This document shows, one piece after another, positions 19,229-28,208 of a stretch of DNA of 64,000 nt. The stretch lies in IMG/VR virus record IMGVR_UViG_3300037882_002282, positions 1 through 64,000 of that record. The stretch is one strand, 5' to 3'. The notes beneath the pieces are model-generated. The model had not been told where the DNA came from. It ran no database searches and saw only the letters and a program-made list of their open reading frames with translations. How positions within the stretch are numbered: position 1 is the first letter of the stretch; each line of letters starts with the position of its first letter. Source of the stretch: a virus. Position numbers and translations under genes: made by a program.

Positions 19229-19702
19229 TTATTCTCTAATGGCTACAATACTATATTCGTAACGATCAAAGCCTTTGCTTTTTACTTTTAGCCCCAATTC
19301 TGTCAACAAACTAATAACGTCGGTAGTTTTAAGAGCAGACTTTTTATGGGGCGGATTTGGATTAAATAGTAGACTATTAATTATTCCAGTATCTACAGAT
19401 TGGGCAAGACACGACTTACTAAGTGTTTGAAGGTCTGTACCGTTAAGGATTAATTTTCCGCCCTTACGAAGCTTCTTTACCCAACGTTGTACAACTGGAC
19501 CAATTTCTGGAATGGGCAGGTAATCCGTTACATGTTCAGAGATAATTTCGTCACACTCACTATCATCCAAGAAAGTGTCTAATTGTCTAATATCGCATAC
19601 CACTGTTTGGATAGGACCATACTCTATTTGTGGGGCAATATTATGTTGTAGATTTTTATATCCATTTTTGGGCATACCGCCCACCATTAAATTTACCTTC
19701 AT
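19229..19702 (-). CDS. class I SAM-dependent methyltransferase-like (157 aa)
   Basis: Short methyltransferase pattern. VVCDIRQLDTFLDDSECDEI resembles the motif II/III acidic region, and EIGPVVQRWVKKLRKGGKLILNG resembles the motif that precedes strand beta-5 in type-11 methyltransferases. The glycine loop of motif I is degraded (MVGGMPKNGYKN). Such small enzymes are common in sugar-modification loci. Its ATG abuts the preceding gene. Confidence 0.55.
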   Translation of the reverse strand: MKVNLMVGGMPKNGYKNLQHNIAPQIEYGPIQTVVCDIRQLDTFLDDSECDEIISEHVTDYLPIPEIGPVVQRWVKKLRKGGKLILNGTDLQTLSKSCLAQSVDTGIINSLLFNPNPPHKKSALKTTDVISLLTELGLKVKSKGFDRYEYSIVAIRE

Positions 19703-20028
19703 TAGATATATCCCTCTTTGACTCCAGCTTTGATAAAAATATCGTATTCACACGTATCATATTTATCTGCTAATTCTTTGACATAATCGTTGACAACACG
19801 CCTACCTTCTTCATAATTATACTGTAATGTTTTAACTTTAATTGCTTTTTTGTAAACAGAATCAAGTTGTTTTTGTGTAACTTTTTCTAAGTTTTTTTCA
19901 TTACGGGCACAATTTTCTTTTGCAACACTTTTCCATAAATCATCTAATTGTTCATCACTCAAAGCTTCTAAGAGTTCTCCACCAGTTAATAACCCAATAG
20001 CGTTATACAATTCTTCTTTCTTAGTCAT
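19702..20028 (-). CDS. hypothetical helical protein (108 aa)
   Basis: Charged, helical protein beginning MTKKEELYNAIGLLTGG and containing Lys/Glu-rich helices. The ATG at 20028 overlaps the upstream stop (ATGACTAA), so I prefer it to an ATG 33 bases earlier. No family recognised. It lies within the glycosylation locus. Confidence 0.55.
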   Translation of the reverse strand: MTKKEELYNAIGLLTGGELLEALSDEQLDDLWKSVAKENCARNEKNLEKVTQKQLDSVYKKAIKVKTLQYNYEEGRRVVNDYVKELADKYDTCEYDIFIKAGVKEGYI

Positions 20029-20581
20029 AGTGTCTTTGTCCTGTATAAACTGTTTTTGCACAATGTTTTATAAGTGTATCCCATCTAGCCAAATGTTTCT
20101 TGTCATAACTCATCACACTACTGTTTAGATCATTAAAAAACAACCAACTTTGTCTAATAAACTCTGTAGCGAAGATGTTCGTATCACCAACTAATTTCTT
20201 GACCTTTTCTAACGTCTCAAGATTCGGGTTGGGGTTGAGGGGAGTATCTTCCGCCCATAATAAAGGAATATGGTATAAGGAAGAAATGCTCAGAATCCAA
20301 TTAATAATCCCTGAATTTCGTGTTGGGGCAAAGATAAGATCAAAGTTTACATATAGTGGAATTTGGTGGTCGCCCCTAGTAAAGTCGAGAAGGTTCAAAT
20401 TCTCTGGGGTCGGACTCTGGAAATTCCATCGGAGAGTATCGTTTTGGCAAAGATATATGTTATGACCTGTCGAACATAAAAAATTGATTATGTCATCTTT
20501 GTAGGGGAAAGTTAATATGTTAAGTGGTTCAGTATTCTTACGGGTATTCGCCCGTAGGACGCTTGCCATGACATTGTTCAT
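20021..20581 (-). CDS. GT-B N-domain-like protein (186 aa)
   Basis: Single Rossmann-like domain: LNILTFPYKDDIINFLCSTG, NIYLCQNDT, FDLIFAPTRNSGIINWILS and IPLLWAEDTP. This resembles the N-terminal half of GT-B glycosyltransferases. The start codon overlaps the kinase gene stop as ATGA, which fixes the start at 20581. No C-terminal donor-binding half is present, so it may pair with another partial glycosyltransferase in this locus. Confidence 0.45.
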   Translation of the reverse strand: MNNVMASVLRANTRKNTEPLNILTFPYKDDIINFLCSTGHNIYLCQNDTLRWNFQSPTPENLNLLDFTRGDHQIPLYVNFDLIFAPTRNSGIINWILSISSLYHIPLLWAEDTPLNPNPNLETLEKVKKLVGDTNIFATEFIRQSWLFFNDLNSSVMSYDKKHLARWDTLIKHCAKTVYTGQRHYD

Positions 20582-21042
20582 TTATATTGATTTCTCAATC
20601 CTTCTAGGTTATACTTGTAGTCGCCCATACCATTATTCCATTGTATCAAATTGTCAGCCATTTTTTGTATAACAGGAATCAAATCGTCTTGTTGGGTAAG
20701 AATTGCCCGTCTAATACATTCTGACACTTCCGTATCAATAAATGTATATTCTAAATCTTTATCGACTTGGAATAGTTCTCGCCAATTATATATTTTGGTA
20801 TAGGTACCGTCCAGAATTATGTAGTGACCACGATTAAAAAGTGCTCTAACCATAGTGTATTTGATCGATCTGACAAATCCTTCTGCTAGATCATTATACC
20901 TTTCACCAGTCAAAGCTTTTCTAATATCATCACCAGCTATAATAACCCTAGGCTGATTATCTGTTTTTCTAACAAGTTGGTCACAGAAAGTTGACTTACC
21001 GCTACGGGGTAAACCGAAGACTATGTGAAGATGACCTTTCAT
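20578..21042 (-). CDS. P-loop kinase, polynucleotide-kinase-like (154 aa)
   Basis: Walker A GLPRSGKST lies at residues 9 to 17. A D/R pair (GDDIRKALTG) and the helical lid HYIILDGTYTK..NW follow the T4 PNK/zeta-type AAA_33 kinase layout. No phosphatase domain is attached. It is coupled on both sides, with TAATG upstream and ATGA downstream. Substrate unknown; a sugar or nucleoside in the surrounding sugar locus is as plausible as a nucleic-acid end. Confidence 0.65.
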   Translation of the reverse strand: MKGHLHIVFGLPRSGKSTFCDQLVRKTDNQPRVIIAGDDIRKALTGERYNDLAEGFVRSIKYTMVRALFNRGHYIILDGTYTKIYNWRELFQVDKDLEYTFIDTEVSECIRRAILTQQDDLIPVIQKMADNLIQWNNGMGDYKYNLEGLRNQYK

Positions 21043-21203
21043 TAGTTGTATAAATCCTGTAGGATTATCCTGTCGTTTTGTGGTTCTTCGATAATTTCAA
21101 TCTCACCACGTCTAAGTCCTTCGTACCCTAAGACAACATCTAAATCCCTTTTTTGTGTGGCTTGAATCATAGAAAGTTCAGCAATTAGTTCACTAAGCTT
21201 CAT
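21042..21203 (-). CDS. small conserved-looking phage protein (53 aa)
   Basis: Short reading frame MKLSELIAELSMIQATQKRD ... LYN. Its stop overlaps the next start (TAATG) and its start overlaps the end of the HNH gene by 11 bases. The amphipathic N-terminal helix followed by DLDVVLGYEG resembles small phage proteins of unknown role. The coupled ends are the evidence that it is real. Confidence 0.6.
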   Translation of the reverse strand: MKLSELIAELSMIQATQKRDLDVVLGYEGLRRGEIEIIEEPQNDRIILQDLYN

Positions 21204-21792
21204 TTTTGATAATTCCGTTTAAAATTTGTTCAGCTTCTTCTAACGTATTAAATCTGCCGATATTTTTATGTTTGAAATGGACAATATATTTTTTTCGTTG
21301 TTCATCGAACCAAATTGATCCTGTCTTTCTCCTAAAGGGTTTGTATTTATAATTTTCATCAACAAATCTGTTATTTAGAACAATTTTAGAAATGTTGCCT
21401 TTATGAACACAATATTCTATAGCTAATTCTTCCTGAGTTGCCCCTTTAATATACTTATCTCGTATTTCTTTCGCTTGTTTGAGATTTAACTTTTGAATAT
21501 GTTGTTTTCCTATACTAACCATATCTAAACTATTTTGCTTGCAATTACCCTGGTATAAATGCTCTTTTTTACAGCAAGAAGGATTATTGCAAATGTCTGG
21601 TCTATGTAGTACCAAAAGACTATTGTTTATTGAATTATTGTATATATAGTAGGCTACTCTATGTGCTAGGTATGTTTTTCCTTGTAGACTAAAAACTCCG
21701 TATCCTTTTTTGTTCTTGTAACCAGACCAAACTAAACAGTTATCTTCATGAACCAACTTTTGTAAAAAATTTGTTTGTTCCGTGTTCGACAT
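21193..21792 (-). CDS. HNH homing endonuclease (199 aa)
   Basis: The N-terminal half has an HNH_3-type core: LAHRVAYYIYNN, LLVLHRPDICNNPSCCKKEHLYQG, where the His, Asn and Cys positions are the expected metal-binding pattern. A helix-turn-helix (EELAIEYCVHKGNISKIV) follows, then an AP2-like C-terminal segment (GSIWFDEQRKKYIVHFKHKN). This is a standard free-standing phage homing endonuclease. The ATG at 21792 is chosen because it lies beyond the stop of the glycosyltransferase gene. It interrupts the glycosylation locus and is probably selfish. Confidence 0.8.
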   Translation of the reverse strand: MSNTEQTNFLQKLVHEDNCLVWSGYKNKKGYGVFSLQGKTYLAHRVAYYIYNNSINNSLLVLHRPDICNNPSCCKKEHLYQGNCKQNSLDMVSIGKQHIQKLNLKQAKEIRDKYIKGATQEELAIEYCVHKGNISKIVLNNRFVDENYKYKPFRRKTGSIWFDEQRKKYIVHFKHKNIGRFNTLEEAEQILNGIIKNEA

Positions 21793-21802
21793 TAGCGGTA
21801 TA

Positions 21803-22942
21803 CTAAGATACATTAGTTTCTTCCAAATATCCTAACATTCTTTGTCCAATTTTTTCAAATGTATATTCGTATGGAGTTTCCTTAGCCGCTTGTTGTTTAT
21901 CTTTCCATAATTGTGTGTGTCTGCTTTCATATGCTAATCTCATTTGTTTTTGTAGGTCGATTATATCTATTTCTTCGTGACATTCGTGCCCAGTGTACAG
22001 GTCTGTTAGAGGCGCAGAACCATTGACTACTGGCGTTTTATAACTGTTTACTAACCATCCATTATTATCGTTAACATAATCCATTCCTGCGAATGCTCCA
22101 CATATTACAGGGTTTGAAAAACCAAGCGAGTCTAATGCAGGCATACACCAACCTTCCCCACAACTAGGTAATACAAAACAATCACACATTTGGTGCAATG
22201 AACAAATATCATCATCTGAAACATAGTCCGTCAAAATAATTTCTGGCTTGTACAAACCAGGATGATCGTACATTCTAAGGTTTTGTTTGATAGTAGTACA
22301 CATTCCAGCCACCTGATTTTGTGTTTCCTGGGGCGAGGTAAGTGTTCTATTAGTCTTAATGAATAAGGCAACGTCGTCCTCAGGACGGAATTCTACGTGA
22401 AACGCCTTAACCAAAGCTTCCAAGTTTTTGCGTGGAGTGTGTTCGCCAATAAAGTAGAACTTAAAAGTTGAGTCTAAAACTATAGGAGCGGTCATTTTCC
22501 TATAGACTTTACCAAATTTTTCTACATCTACTGGTTCGCCAATAATCTTAACTGGCTTAGTAATCTTGCTATTTTCACAAGCTTTTTTTGTTAACTTATT
22601 TGTGGCCCAGATTTCGTCCATCAATTCTAGGCGTTCTGGCCAAATTGTTCTGCCCAAGCTATTAGTCTCATAGGCAAGAATAGCAACGTTCTTTTTGAAA
22701 TCGCCACAATAATCCATATTATGTGGCAATACCTTCTGAATTACATAGTCGTAGTTATCTAGAAAAACATTTTCCAGTTCCAATATTCTAGGATGTAAAT
22801 TAGCTTGTAATTGTCTAATCTTAACAGGACGACAAGCAACATTAGCTGCTGTATCTAGAGCCCTAATGAAGTTTTGGGCGGCGATGCCGAAGCCAGTCTT
22901 TTCCCGATAGGAACCTACAAATAAAACGTTAGGTTTGTTCAT
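21803..22942 (-). CDS. glycosyltransferase family 4-like (379 aa)
   Basis: Full GT-B enzyme. N-terminal VLFVGSYREKTGFGIAAQNF, a middle strand KFYFIGEHTPRKNLEALVKA (the R..K phosphate-binding pair), and late CDCFVLPSCGEGWCMPALDS with the E..G...E-type donor loop. GT4 enzymes are retaining and transfer a sugar from a nucleotide sugar. It belongs to a locus of about ten sugar genes that probably decorates virion protein or DNA or the host surface. Its start overlaps the zinc-ribbon gene (ATGA). Confidence 0.85.
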   Translation of the reverse strand: MNKPNVLFVGSYREKTGFGIAAQNFIRALDTAANVACRPVKIRQLQANLHPRILELENVFLDNYDYVIQKVLPHNMDYCGDFKKNVAILAYETNSLGRTIWPERLELMDEIWATNKLTKKACENSKITKPVKIIGEPVDVEKFGKVYRKMTAPIVLDSTFKFYFIGEHTPRKNLEALVKAFHVEFRPEDDVALFIKTNRTLTSPQETQNQVAGMCTTIKQNLRMYDHPGLYKPEIILTDYVSDDDICSLHQMCDCFVLPSCGEGWCMPALDSLGFSNPVICGAFAGMDYVNDNNGWLVNSYKTPVVNGSAPLTDLYTGHECHEEIDIIDLQKQMRLAYESRHTQLWKDKQQAAKETPYEYTFEKIGQRMLGYLEETNVS

Positions 22943-23226
22943 AGGTTCTCCACATATGTTGTAAGAAGATCAGATAGTCCATCTTTATCTCTTGGTAGGT
23001 CTGCATCGTGGACTTCTTCTCCACATTTGCTACATGTATATGTAGCTTTTATAACCGTGTATGTTTTGCCCCAGTCTGGTACTTCATCTATATCTATCTC
23101 TGCTACTATTTCTCCATCACAAGCTTGATTAGCATCAGTTTTGGTATATTCACGAAAGGTTTTTAAAAATGTTTTACCTTTCTTACTTTTCATTTCAATT
23201 GTTCTATAGAACAGTGGACATTTCAT
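22939..23226 (-). CDS. zinc-ribbon protein (95 aa)
   Basis: A short protein with one CSKCGEEVHD zinc-knuckle half, a further Cys near the N-terminus (MKCPLFY) and an acidic middle (GEIVAEIDIDEVPDWG). Both ends overlap glycosyltransferase genes as ATGA, so it is translated in lockstep with them. An accessory or scaffolding role in the sugar locus is inference. Confidence 0.55.
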   Translation of the reverse strand: MKCPLFYRTIEMKSKKGKTFLKTFREYTKTDANQACDGEIVAEIDIDEVPDWGKTYTVIKATYTCSKCGEEVHDADLPRDKDGLSDLLTTYVENL

Positions 23227-24923
23227 ACTTTAAAATTCCTCGCATACTTAATACAATCGGTTATAGGATAAGTTTCTAATCCCGCTCTAATTCTTTCCCA
23301 GTGATTTCTATACTCACACAAATTTGTTAATTCTTTCAAACATTCTTGTCTATTATATTCAGATGTTGGGCGTAATCCACCAGGCAAAGACATTTCAGAG
23401 TGGAAAATACCGCCCCTACCGTGTTGTCTCATACCCTGATTAAGATCAGTAAGCAGACGTAGATAGAATAAACTATTTAGTCTGTTCGGTTCGCCAAGAG
23501 TATTTAAAATCGCCCAGTTTAGAAATTCGCTGTTGGTTGATTTTTCACAAATGTCTTGCTGTGGCTGATGAAGTAAGGGTGGTTCTGACCATTTTTGTTC
23601 CATTTCGTCTGGATCAATAGAGTCAAAAAAGTTTTCCCACTTCTTGGCAGATTTATCATAATCAAAATTAAGTTTACAAGCTTTATGAGCTTCATACCCT
23701 TTTTTAGCTCGAACCGCTGGCGGAAGTGTAAAGAACTTATACAGCTTGTTAGCTAAATCTTCGCACGAGAAATATGCTCTATAAGCGTGAGTATCCGATT
23801 CAAAAAACATTCTTTCTACATCAATCGGAGTACCTTTAAGCTCTCTAACATTTGAAGACATAGCTGAATAATCTACAGCCATTACTGGAACACCACAAGC
23901 TGCTGCTTCAGCCTGTGACATACCAGCACCTTCGCAAATGGCGGTCTGTACATAAACATCTGCTAGGTTATAAATCTCAGCTAAGATATTGGGTGGAACA
24001 TAATGTTGTGTATCGGGCATGAAGGCGGCAGGTGCCTGGCACGCCTTGCAAATTGTACGAGCCCCTTGAAAAAACGAGGGAAAGAATGTACTACACTGTC
24101 TACATATATACGAGAATAATACCTTGCTTGTAATACCATATTCCATTAGAAGTTGGTCTAGTTTCCAGCCAACATCTGGAAATGAGGTATGACAATATAA
24201 GTAAGACTTTCTATATAAGTCTGTTTTACCTTCTTCTTTATATTTGTTAAGAAGAAGTCGAAAAGATGCAAATAAGTCTGGAAATAGCTTACGCTTTTGA
24301 TTACGAGAAATAAATAGAGCTAAATTTATATTAGGAAGGATACCAAACTTAGCTCTATGTTGTTCCTTATTAGGAACAGGTTTATAGAATCTTTTATCGT
24401 AGGCGGGTGGAGCAGTTCCAAGCATATTTGCCATGCCACCACACTGATCGTTCATTTGTCCCATAGCCCACGTTGAATAAGCCAGCAAGCCGTCCGCATC
24501 TATATAGGCGGGTAGCCAATCGGTGTCAGAGGGGTAACTGTCATAGGTGGGCATTAACCCCCATTTAAATAATCTACGGTAAGGGGATTCTGGGATGAAT
24601 GCGTACATCCACGGATCACGAAAATCAATTACTACGTGCGGTTTAAATTTTGCACAGACGTGATTGAATCTCCACAATCCGAATCCATAAGCTGGATTGG
24701 CGTCGTACTCTTGATTAGAACTATTTGGCATATTCCCGAAATAAGTCCAGGGAATACCTAGGGCTCTTACTTCATTTTCTCGCCCGAATATAGCTAGTTC
24801 GGCTAACTCATATTTACCTGTTGCATGAATACGAGTATTATTCTCTTTATGATAAACAGCAAAACCAGTTGCCATCTCTGTGAATTCACCAACAGAAAGA
24901 ATTCTGAGTTTTCTCTTAGCCAT
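23223..24923 (-). CDS. glycosyltransferase family 4-like with inserted zinc ribbon (566 aa)
   Basis: A large GT-B enzyme. LRILSVGEFTEMATGFAVYH starts the first Rossmann domain. LALFISRNQKRKLFPDLFASF begins the donor domain, and DVYVQTAICEGAGMSQAEAAACGVPVMAV is the nucleotide-sugar loop. Between them sits a four-cysteine ribbon (CRQCSTFF...CKACQAP) not found in ordinary GT4 enzymes. The C-terminal 130 residues are extra. The ATG at 24923 has GGAG 6 bases upstream; an earlier in-frame start would run into the terminator. First gene of the glycosylation unit, just downstream of a terminator. Confidence 0.8.
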   Translation of the reverse strand: MAKRKLRILSVGEFTEMATGFAVYHKENNTRIHATGKYELAELAIFGRENEVRALGIPWTYFGNMPNSSNQEYDANPAYGFGLWRFNHVCAKFKPHVVIDFRDPWMYAFIPESPYRRLFKWGLMPTYDSYPSDTDWLPAYIDADGLLAYSTWAMGQMNDQCGGMANMLGTAPPAYDKRFYKPVPNKEQHRAKFGILPNINLALFISRNQKRKLFPDLFASFRLLLNKYKEEGKTDLYRKSYLYCHTSFPDVGWKLDQLLMEYGITSKVLFSYICRQCSTFFPSFFQGARTICKACQAPAAFMPDTQHYVPPNILAEIYNLADVYVQTAICEGAGMSQAEAAACGVPVMAVDYSAMSSNVRELKGTPIDVERMFFESDTHAYRAYFSCEDLANKLYKFFTLPPAVRAKKGYEAHKACKLNFDYDKSAKKWENFFDSIDPDEMEQKWSEPPLLHQPQQDICEKSTNSEFLNWAILNTLGEPNRLNSLFYLRLLTDLNQGMRQHGRGGIFHSEMSLPGGLRPTSEYNRQECLKELTNLCEYRNHWERIRAGLETYPITDCIKYARNFKV

Positions 24924-24934
24924 TCTCACTCCAT

Positions 24935-24975
24935 AAAAAAAGGGGCCGCCACTATATATATACAGTGACGACCCC
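24935..24975 (-). terminator. Rho-independent terminator after ssb
   Basis: Imperfect 12-bp stem with GGGG/CCCC at the base (24942-24975) and an AT loop. In the leftward direction it is followed by seven T. It separates the SSB/polymerase unit from the glycosyltransferase unit. A run of A on the other flank means it could also work rightward. Confidence 0.8.
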
Positions 24976-25004
24976 AAAAAATCTAGTGGAGTGACTATTT
25001 TTCT

Positions 25005-25406
25005 TTAGTATGTACCACTCGGAACCTCAAAGGGAATTTCTTCCTCATCCTGATTATCATCTTGAGTTTCCTTTCTCTTATTTTTCAGTTTGGATTCGTC
25101 GTAGCTAACCCACTCAAACGAGTTAACTCTAAATCGAATCGCCTTTTTAACTTCACCATCCTTGGTTTCCCACTTATGATTTTTCGCTTGGGCAGTAATA
25201 ATAATATGACGCCCCTTGTAAGCTCCCTCAGCCAAGAAGTCTGCTACTGGTCCCCAGGCTTCAAAATCAAAGTAATGAGTTTCTGGGTTTTGGTCTTTAA
25301 CAAAACTCTTAACAGCAATTGAAAAATTGATTACAGACTTTTCGTTCTTGGTCTTCTTCAGTTCGATATCGGTTACTAGGCAACCTTTGAAATGGCAAAA
25401 ATTCAT
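25005..25406 (-). CDS. ssb: single-stranded DNA-binding protein
   Basis: OB-fold SSB of bacterial type (133 aa). It begins MNFCHFKGCLVTDIELKKTK and continues with VINFSIAV, HYFDFEAWGPVADFLAEG and KGRHIIITAQ, all standard SSB strands. The acidic tail DDNQDEEEIPF resembles the partner-binding tip of bacterial SSB but is followed by seven extra residues (EVPSGTY). It lies next to the polymerase C-half and just ahead of the terminator, so it is the last gene of the replication unit. Confidence 0.9.
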   Translation of the reverse strand: MNFCHFKGCLVTDIELKKTKNEKSVINFSIAVKSFVKDQNPETHYFDFEAWGPVADFLAEGAYKGRHIIITAQAKNHKWETKDGEVKKAIRFRVNSFEWVSYDESKLKNKRKETQDDNQDEEEIPFEVPSGTY

Positions 25407-25889
25407 CTATTTGTCCTTAAGATATAGTTCAGATAAGTAGTATGGTATGTAGACACCTTTTTCTTTGGCTCTACTACCATAGTAAGGTAGAAAGTTCGTT
25501 TTTATTGCTTGTTTAAAAATCTCTAATAGATCACCCTCTTTCGTCCTCTCTTCTATATTAACTGGTTCTGGTAAAAAACTTAGACATGTTTTATCGCGGA
25601 TTAATTCGTGACCGTCATACAAAAAAATATGATCTTCGCTGTACCCGATAGCACGGCACTTAGCCACGATATCACATATGATTATAAGCCGCACCCCATG
25701 CTCTGGCAACCCCAAAAATGTTGGGTTTCCTGCCTCGCCTATCGTAACCCCCTGTCTTGCCCCTTTTAACACGGTGTAAACCGTAAGTTCTTTTTCTGGG
25801 GTTAATAAACAGTAGGTATCCGAGTTAGCTTTGGTAAGAGATACAAAATATTTATTCTTAAGTAGAAAATTCTGAACCGACTGTTTCAT
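25407..25889 (-). CDS. hypothetical protein between polymerase C-half and ssb (160 aa)
   Basis: Soluble alpha/beta protein starting MKQSVQNFLLKNKYFVSLTK, with hydrophobic strand RLIIICDIVAKCRAIGY. I do not recognise a family. It overlaps the polymerase C-half by 32 bases and abuts ssb exactly, so it is co-translated with replication genes and is likely a replication accessory. Confidence 0.6.
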   Translation of the reverse strand: MKQSVQNFLLKNKYFVSLTKANSDTYCLLTPEKELTVYTVLKGARQGVTIGEAGNPTFLGLPEHGVRLIIICDIVAKCRAIGYSEDHIFLYDGHELIRDKTCLSFLPEPVNIEERTKEGDLLEIFKQAIKTNFLPYYGSRAKEKGVYIPYYLSELYLKDK

Positions 25890-27474
25890 TATATAAATTA
25901 TGTTGCTTGCTTCTCATTTTACTTACAGTTTCCACATTAAAGCTTCCAAACGAGTTATCTCTAGTACCAGTTAGATACAATACCGCCCTTTCTTTAAGTA
26001 GGTGTCCGTAAGTTTCTAGTGCGTCTGGAAATACTGTAATGTTCTTAAGAACCCCAGTTTCGTCTTGAACAACTAGAAACATCATTTTTTGCCCAAGAGT
26101 TTTTCCACGTTTGATTGTGTGTTCCCGAATGGACAATACCTCAACACCAAGAACAATATTCCTATACGTCTCCTTACGATTAGCGAACATATAACAGGTA
26201 CAATTAACTTCTATATCTTCGTAATCCTCTACGTAGGTTGTAGTTACAGCTACTCCCAAGTAATGTTGTTCTGATTCTGTTTTACTATTTCCAGTGTCTT
26301 CTAAACTAATTGGGGGGCGTTTTAAGGTTATCAACAAATCTTGTATCTTCGACGTTCTACTTTTATTAGCGGCACCGCCACCCAATTTCTTGGGAATACT
26401 CAATCTGTCTAACAAATCCTCGAAATCGCCCTCATAATTATTCTTACACCATTCTTTTTCTTTTTCTGTAAGTTGTTGATAGATTCCATACTCGTACTTC
26501 ATCCTAGCTCTTGGTACATCCAAGTAATCTAAGGCACCACAACCAATCAAAGCTTCAAAGTTAGTTTTTACTATTTCATCTGAGAGGAAAATTAGGGTTT
26601 CTAACCAGGACCACTCATTTTGTTTCTTATTCAACTGAGATGTGACGGAAGCCACTCCCATAAGAAGTTTTTCTAAATTAGACTCACCGAATGATCTAAC
26701 AGATTCATAACCGAAATAAATTACTTTGTCTCTAGCCTCAAAAGACCTGTTTAAATGCCTAAGGTCTGGTGGGCGAATATCTATACCGCCTAAGCGGGCA
26801 TCAGTAACTAATTCTTCTAGCTCTGCTTGTGGGTCAATTTTCAAATGCGACTTGGATAACCAGCTTAAAAAAAAGAAATCTGTATACAAAACCTTAATAT
26901 AAGCACAATAATAGCTTAATAAAGCATATGCGATTGCGTGACTACGATTAAAACTATATCTTTGACTTGCTTCAATGTTTTGAAATAATACGTCGGCTAC
27001 TTCTTGTGATATAATGTTATTTTTAACTACTCCTTCCATAAAGTTTAATTTAACTTTAGCCATTAGTTCTGGTATTTTTTTACCGCAAGCTTTCCTTAAT
27101 TCATCGGCCTGTTTTAGATTAAAACCAGCAACTAAACGACAAATTTCCATTCCTTGTTCTTGATATAGAATAAGACCAAAAGTATCTTTTAATACAGGTT
27201 CTAGAACTGGATGAGGATAATCTACTTCTTCCTCCCCAGAATTACGATCTACATAATGTTGAGTTACTGTTTTATCGCCGATATAAGCCTCTAAACTTCC
27301 AGGTCTTATTACACTGATTAGATCAGCAATTTGTTCTATACTTTTAGGCTTAATTTTTTTCGAGTAGCTTCGACCCAGTGGACTTTCCAATTGGAACACG
27401 CCCTTACATAAACCATTGGCTAAAAGTTCCCATACTCTTGGTTCGTTAAGCGGAATATTATCTAACGACAACAT
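25858..27474 (-). CDS. dnaE: DNA polymerase III alpha, C-terminal half (split gene)
   Basis: Corresponds to the fingers and C-terminal parts of DnaE. VWELLANGLCKGVFQLES, DLISVIRPGSLEAYIGD, ILYQEQGMEICRLVAGF, ADELRKACGKK and RYSFNRSHAIAYALLSYY are the fingers motifs. A HhH-like region and an OB domain near residues 420 to 520 follow. It begins almost exactly where the N-terminal half (30719-32575) stops. None of the three catalytic aspartates is present, so it must act with that half. No intein remnant is visible at its start, so joining by protein splicing is unlikely. The two halves probably associate non-covalently. Confidence 0.9.
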   Translation of the reverse strand: MLSLDNIPLNEPRVWELLANGLCKGVFQLESPLGRSYSKKIKPKSIEQIADLISVIRPGSLEAYIGDKTVTQHYVDRNSGEEEVDYPHPVLEPVLKDTFGLILYQEQGMEICRLVAGFNLKQADELRKACGKKIPELMAKVKLNFMEGVVKNNIISQEVADVLFQNIEASQRYSFNRSHAIAYALLSYYCAYIKVLYTDFFFLSWLSKSHLKIDPQAELEELVTDARLGGIDIRPPDLRHLNRSFEARDKVIYFGYESVRSFGESNLEKLLMGVASVTSQLNKKQNEWSWLETLIFLSDEIVKTNFEALIGCGALDYLDVPRARMKYEYGIYQQLTEKEKEWCKNNYEGDFEDLLDRLSIPKKLGGGAANKSRTSKIQDLLITLKRPPISLEDTGNSKTESEQHYLGVAVTTTYVEDYEDIEVNCTCYMFANRKETYRNIVLGVEVLSIREHTIKRGKTLGQKMMFLVVQDETGVLKNITVFPDALETYGHLLKERAVLYLTGTRDNSFGSFNVETVSKMRSKQHNLYNETVGSEFST

Positions 27475-27515
27475 TTTTCTACTACCAGTTTACTATAGTT
27501 ATTCTTTTACATTGC

Positions 27516-28208
27516 TTATTCGACATTAACCTTCTCTGGTTTCCATTTTACCTTCTTAGATGTTCGTCTAATTAGATTCATAAATCTAGTTATTAATTGT
27601 GCTGTTACCTTACAGTCTTCAATTGCCTGATGGGCACCTGGAGTTTCTATACCAACCAACTCACAAATAGTAGTTAACTTAATATTCTGTACACGATTAT
27701 CATCCTCGAAGTGGTACCAAACTAGGTCCATTAAGTCTAATGTGCGGAAACTACTAAATAGAGTGTTATTCTGCCGTTCGTCTTCCCACTGCCCAAACTC
27801 TTTACAAATTCTATCTACAATTACCTTATCAAAATTTAGAACATTATATCCAGCTAAGATAGGAGCGGTATAACTATTCTTCTTGTAATTATATTGTTTC
27901 ACATAATCTGAAAACTGTTTCCAGACTACATTCAATGGGGGAGCTAGGAGAACGTCACGTTCAACGTTATAGGGGTGTCCGCCCGTCTTTTCCTCGCCCA
28001 CACACAACTTATTTACCTTGAGGGCTCCATCCTCTACAGCTTCGATATTAGATGGGCGTATGAGTGAGCAGAATTCCGACCCTGGAATAATATCTAGGGA
28101 ACGTGAATGTATAGCAACCGCTGCCAACTCTAAAGGTTGCGTAGTATATGGGTTAGCCGACGAACTTTCAAAATCTAGGCAGATTATTGTATTATAGTTC
28201 AAAGGCAT
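27516..28208 (-). CDS. DEDD-family 3'-5' exonuclease (epsilon-like, 230 aa)
   Basis: The proofreading motifs are in order: Exo I IICLDFESS (DxE), Exo II AGYNVLNFDKVIVD, and Exo III HQAIEDCKVTA of the DEDDh type. The position between the two polymerase halves suggests that it is the editing subunit of this split PolIII. Its start overlaps the end of the LAGLIDADG gene by 10 bases. It probably lacks the alpha-binding tail of cellular epsilon. Confidence 0.85.
   Translation of the reverse strand: MPLNYNTIICLDFESSSANPYTTQPLELAAVAIHSRSLDIIPGSEFCSLIRPSNIEAVEDGALKVNKLCVGEEKTGGHPYNVERDVLLAPPLNVVWKQFSDYVKQYNYKKNSYTAPILAGYNVLNFDKVIVDRICKEFGQWEDERQNNTLFSSFRTLDLMDLVWYHFEDDNRVQNIKLTTICELVGIETPGAHQAIEDCKVTAQLITRFMNLIRRTSKKVKWKPEKVNVE

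Noticed and set aside
24930-24980. Promoter in the AT-rich loop before the glycosyltransferase unit
   Set aside because: The TATATATA lies in the loop of a terminator hairpin. I see no separate promoter element, so the unit may depend on readthrough.
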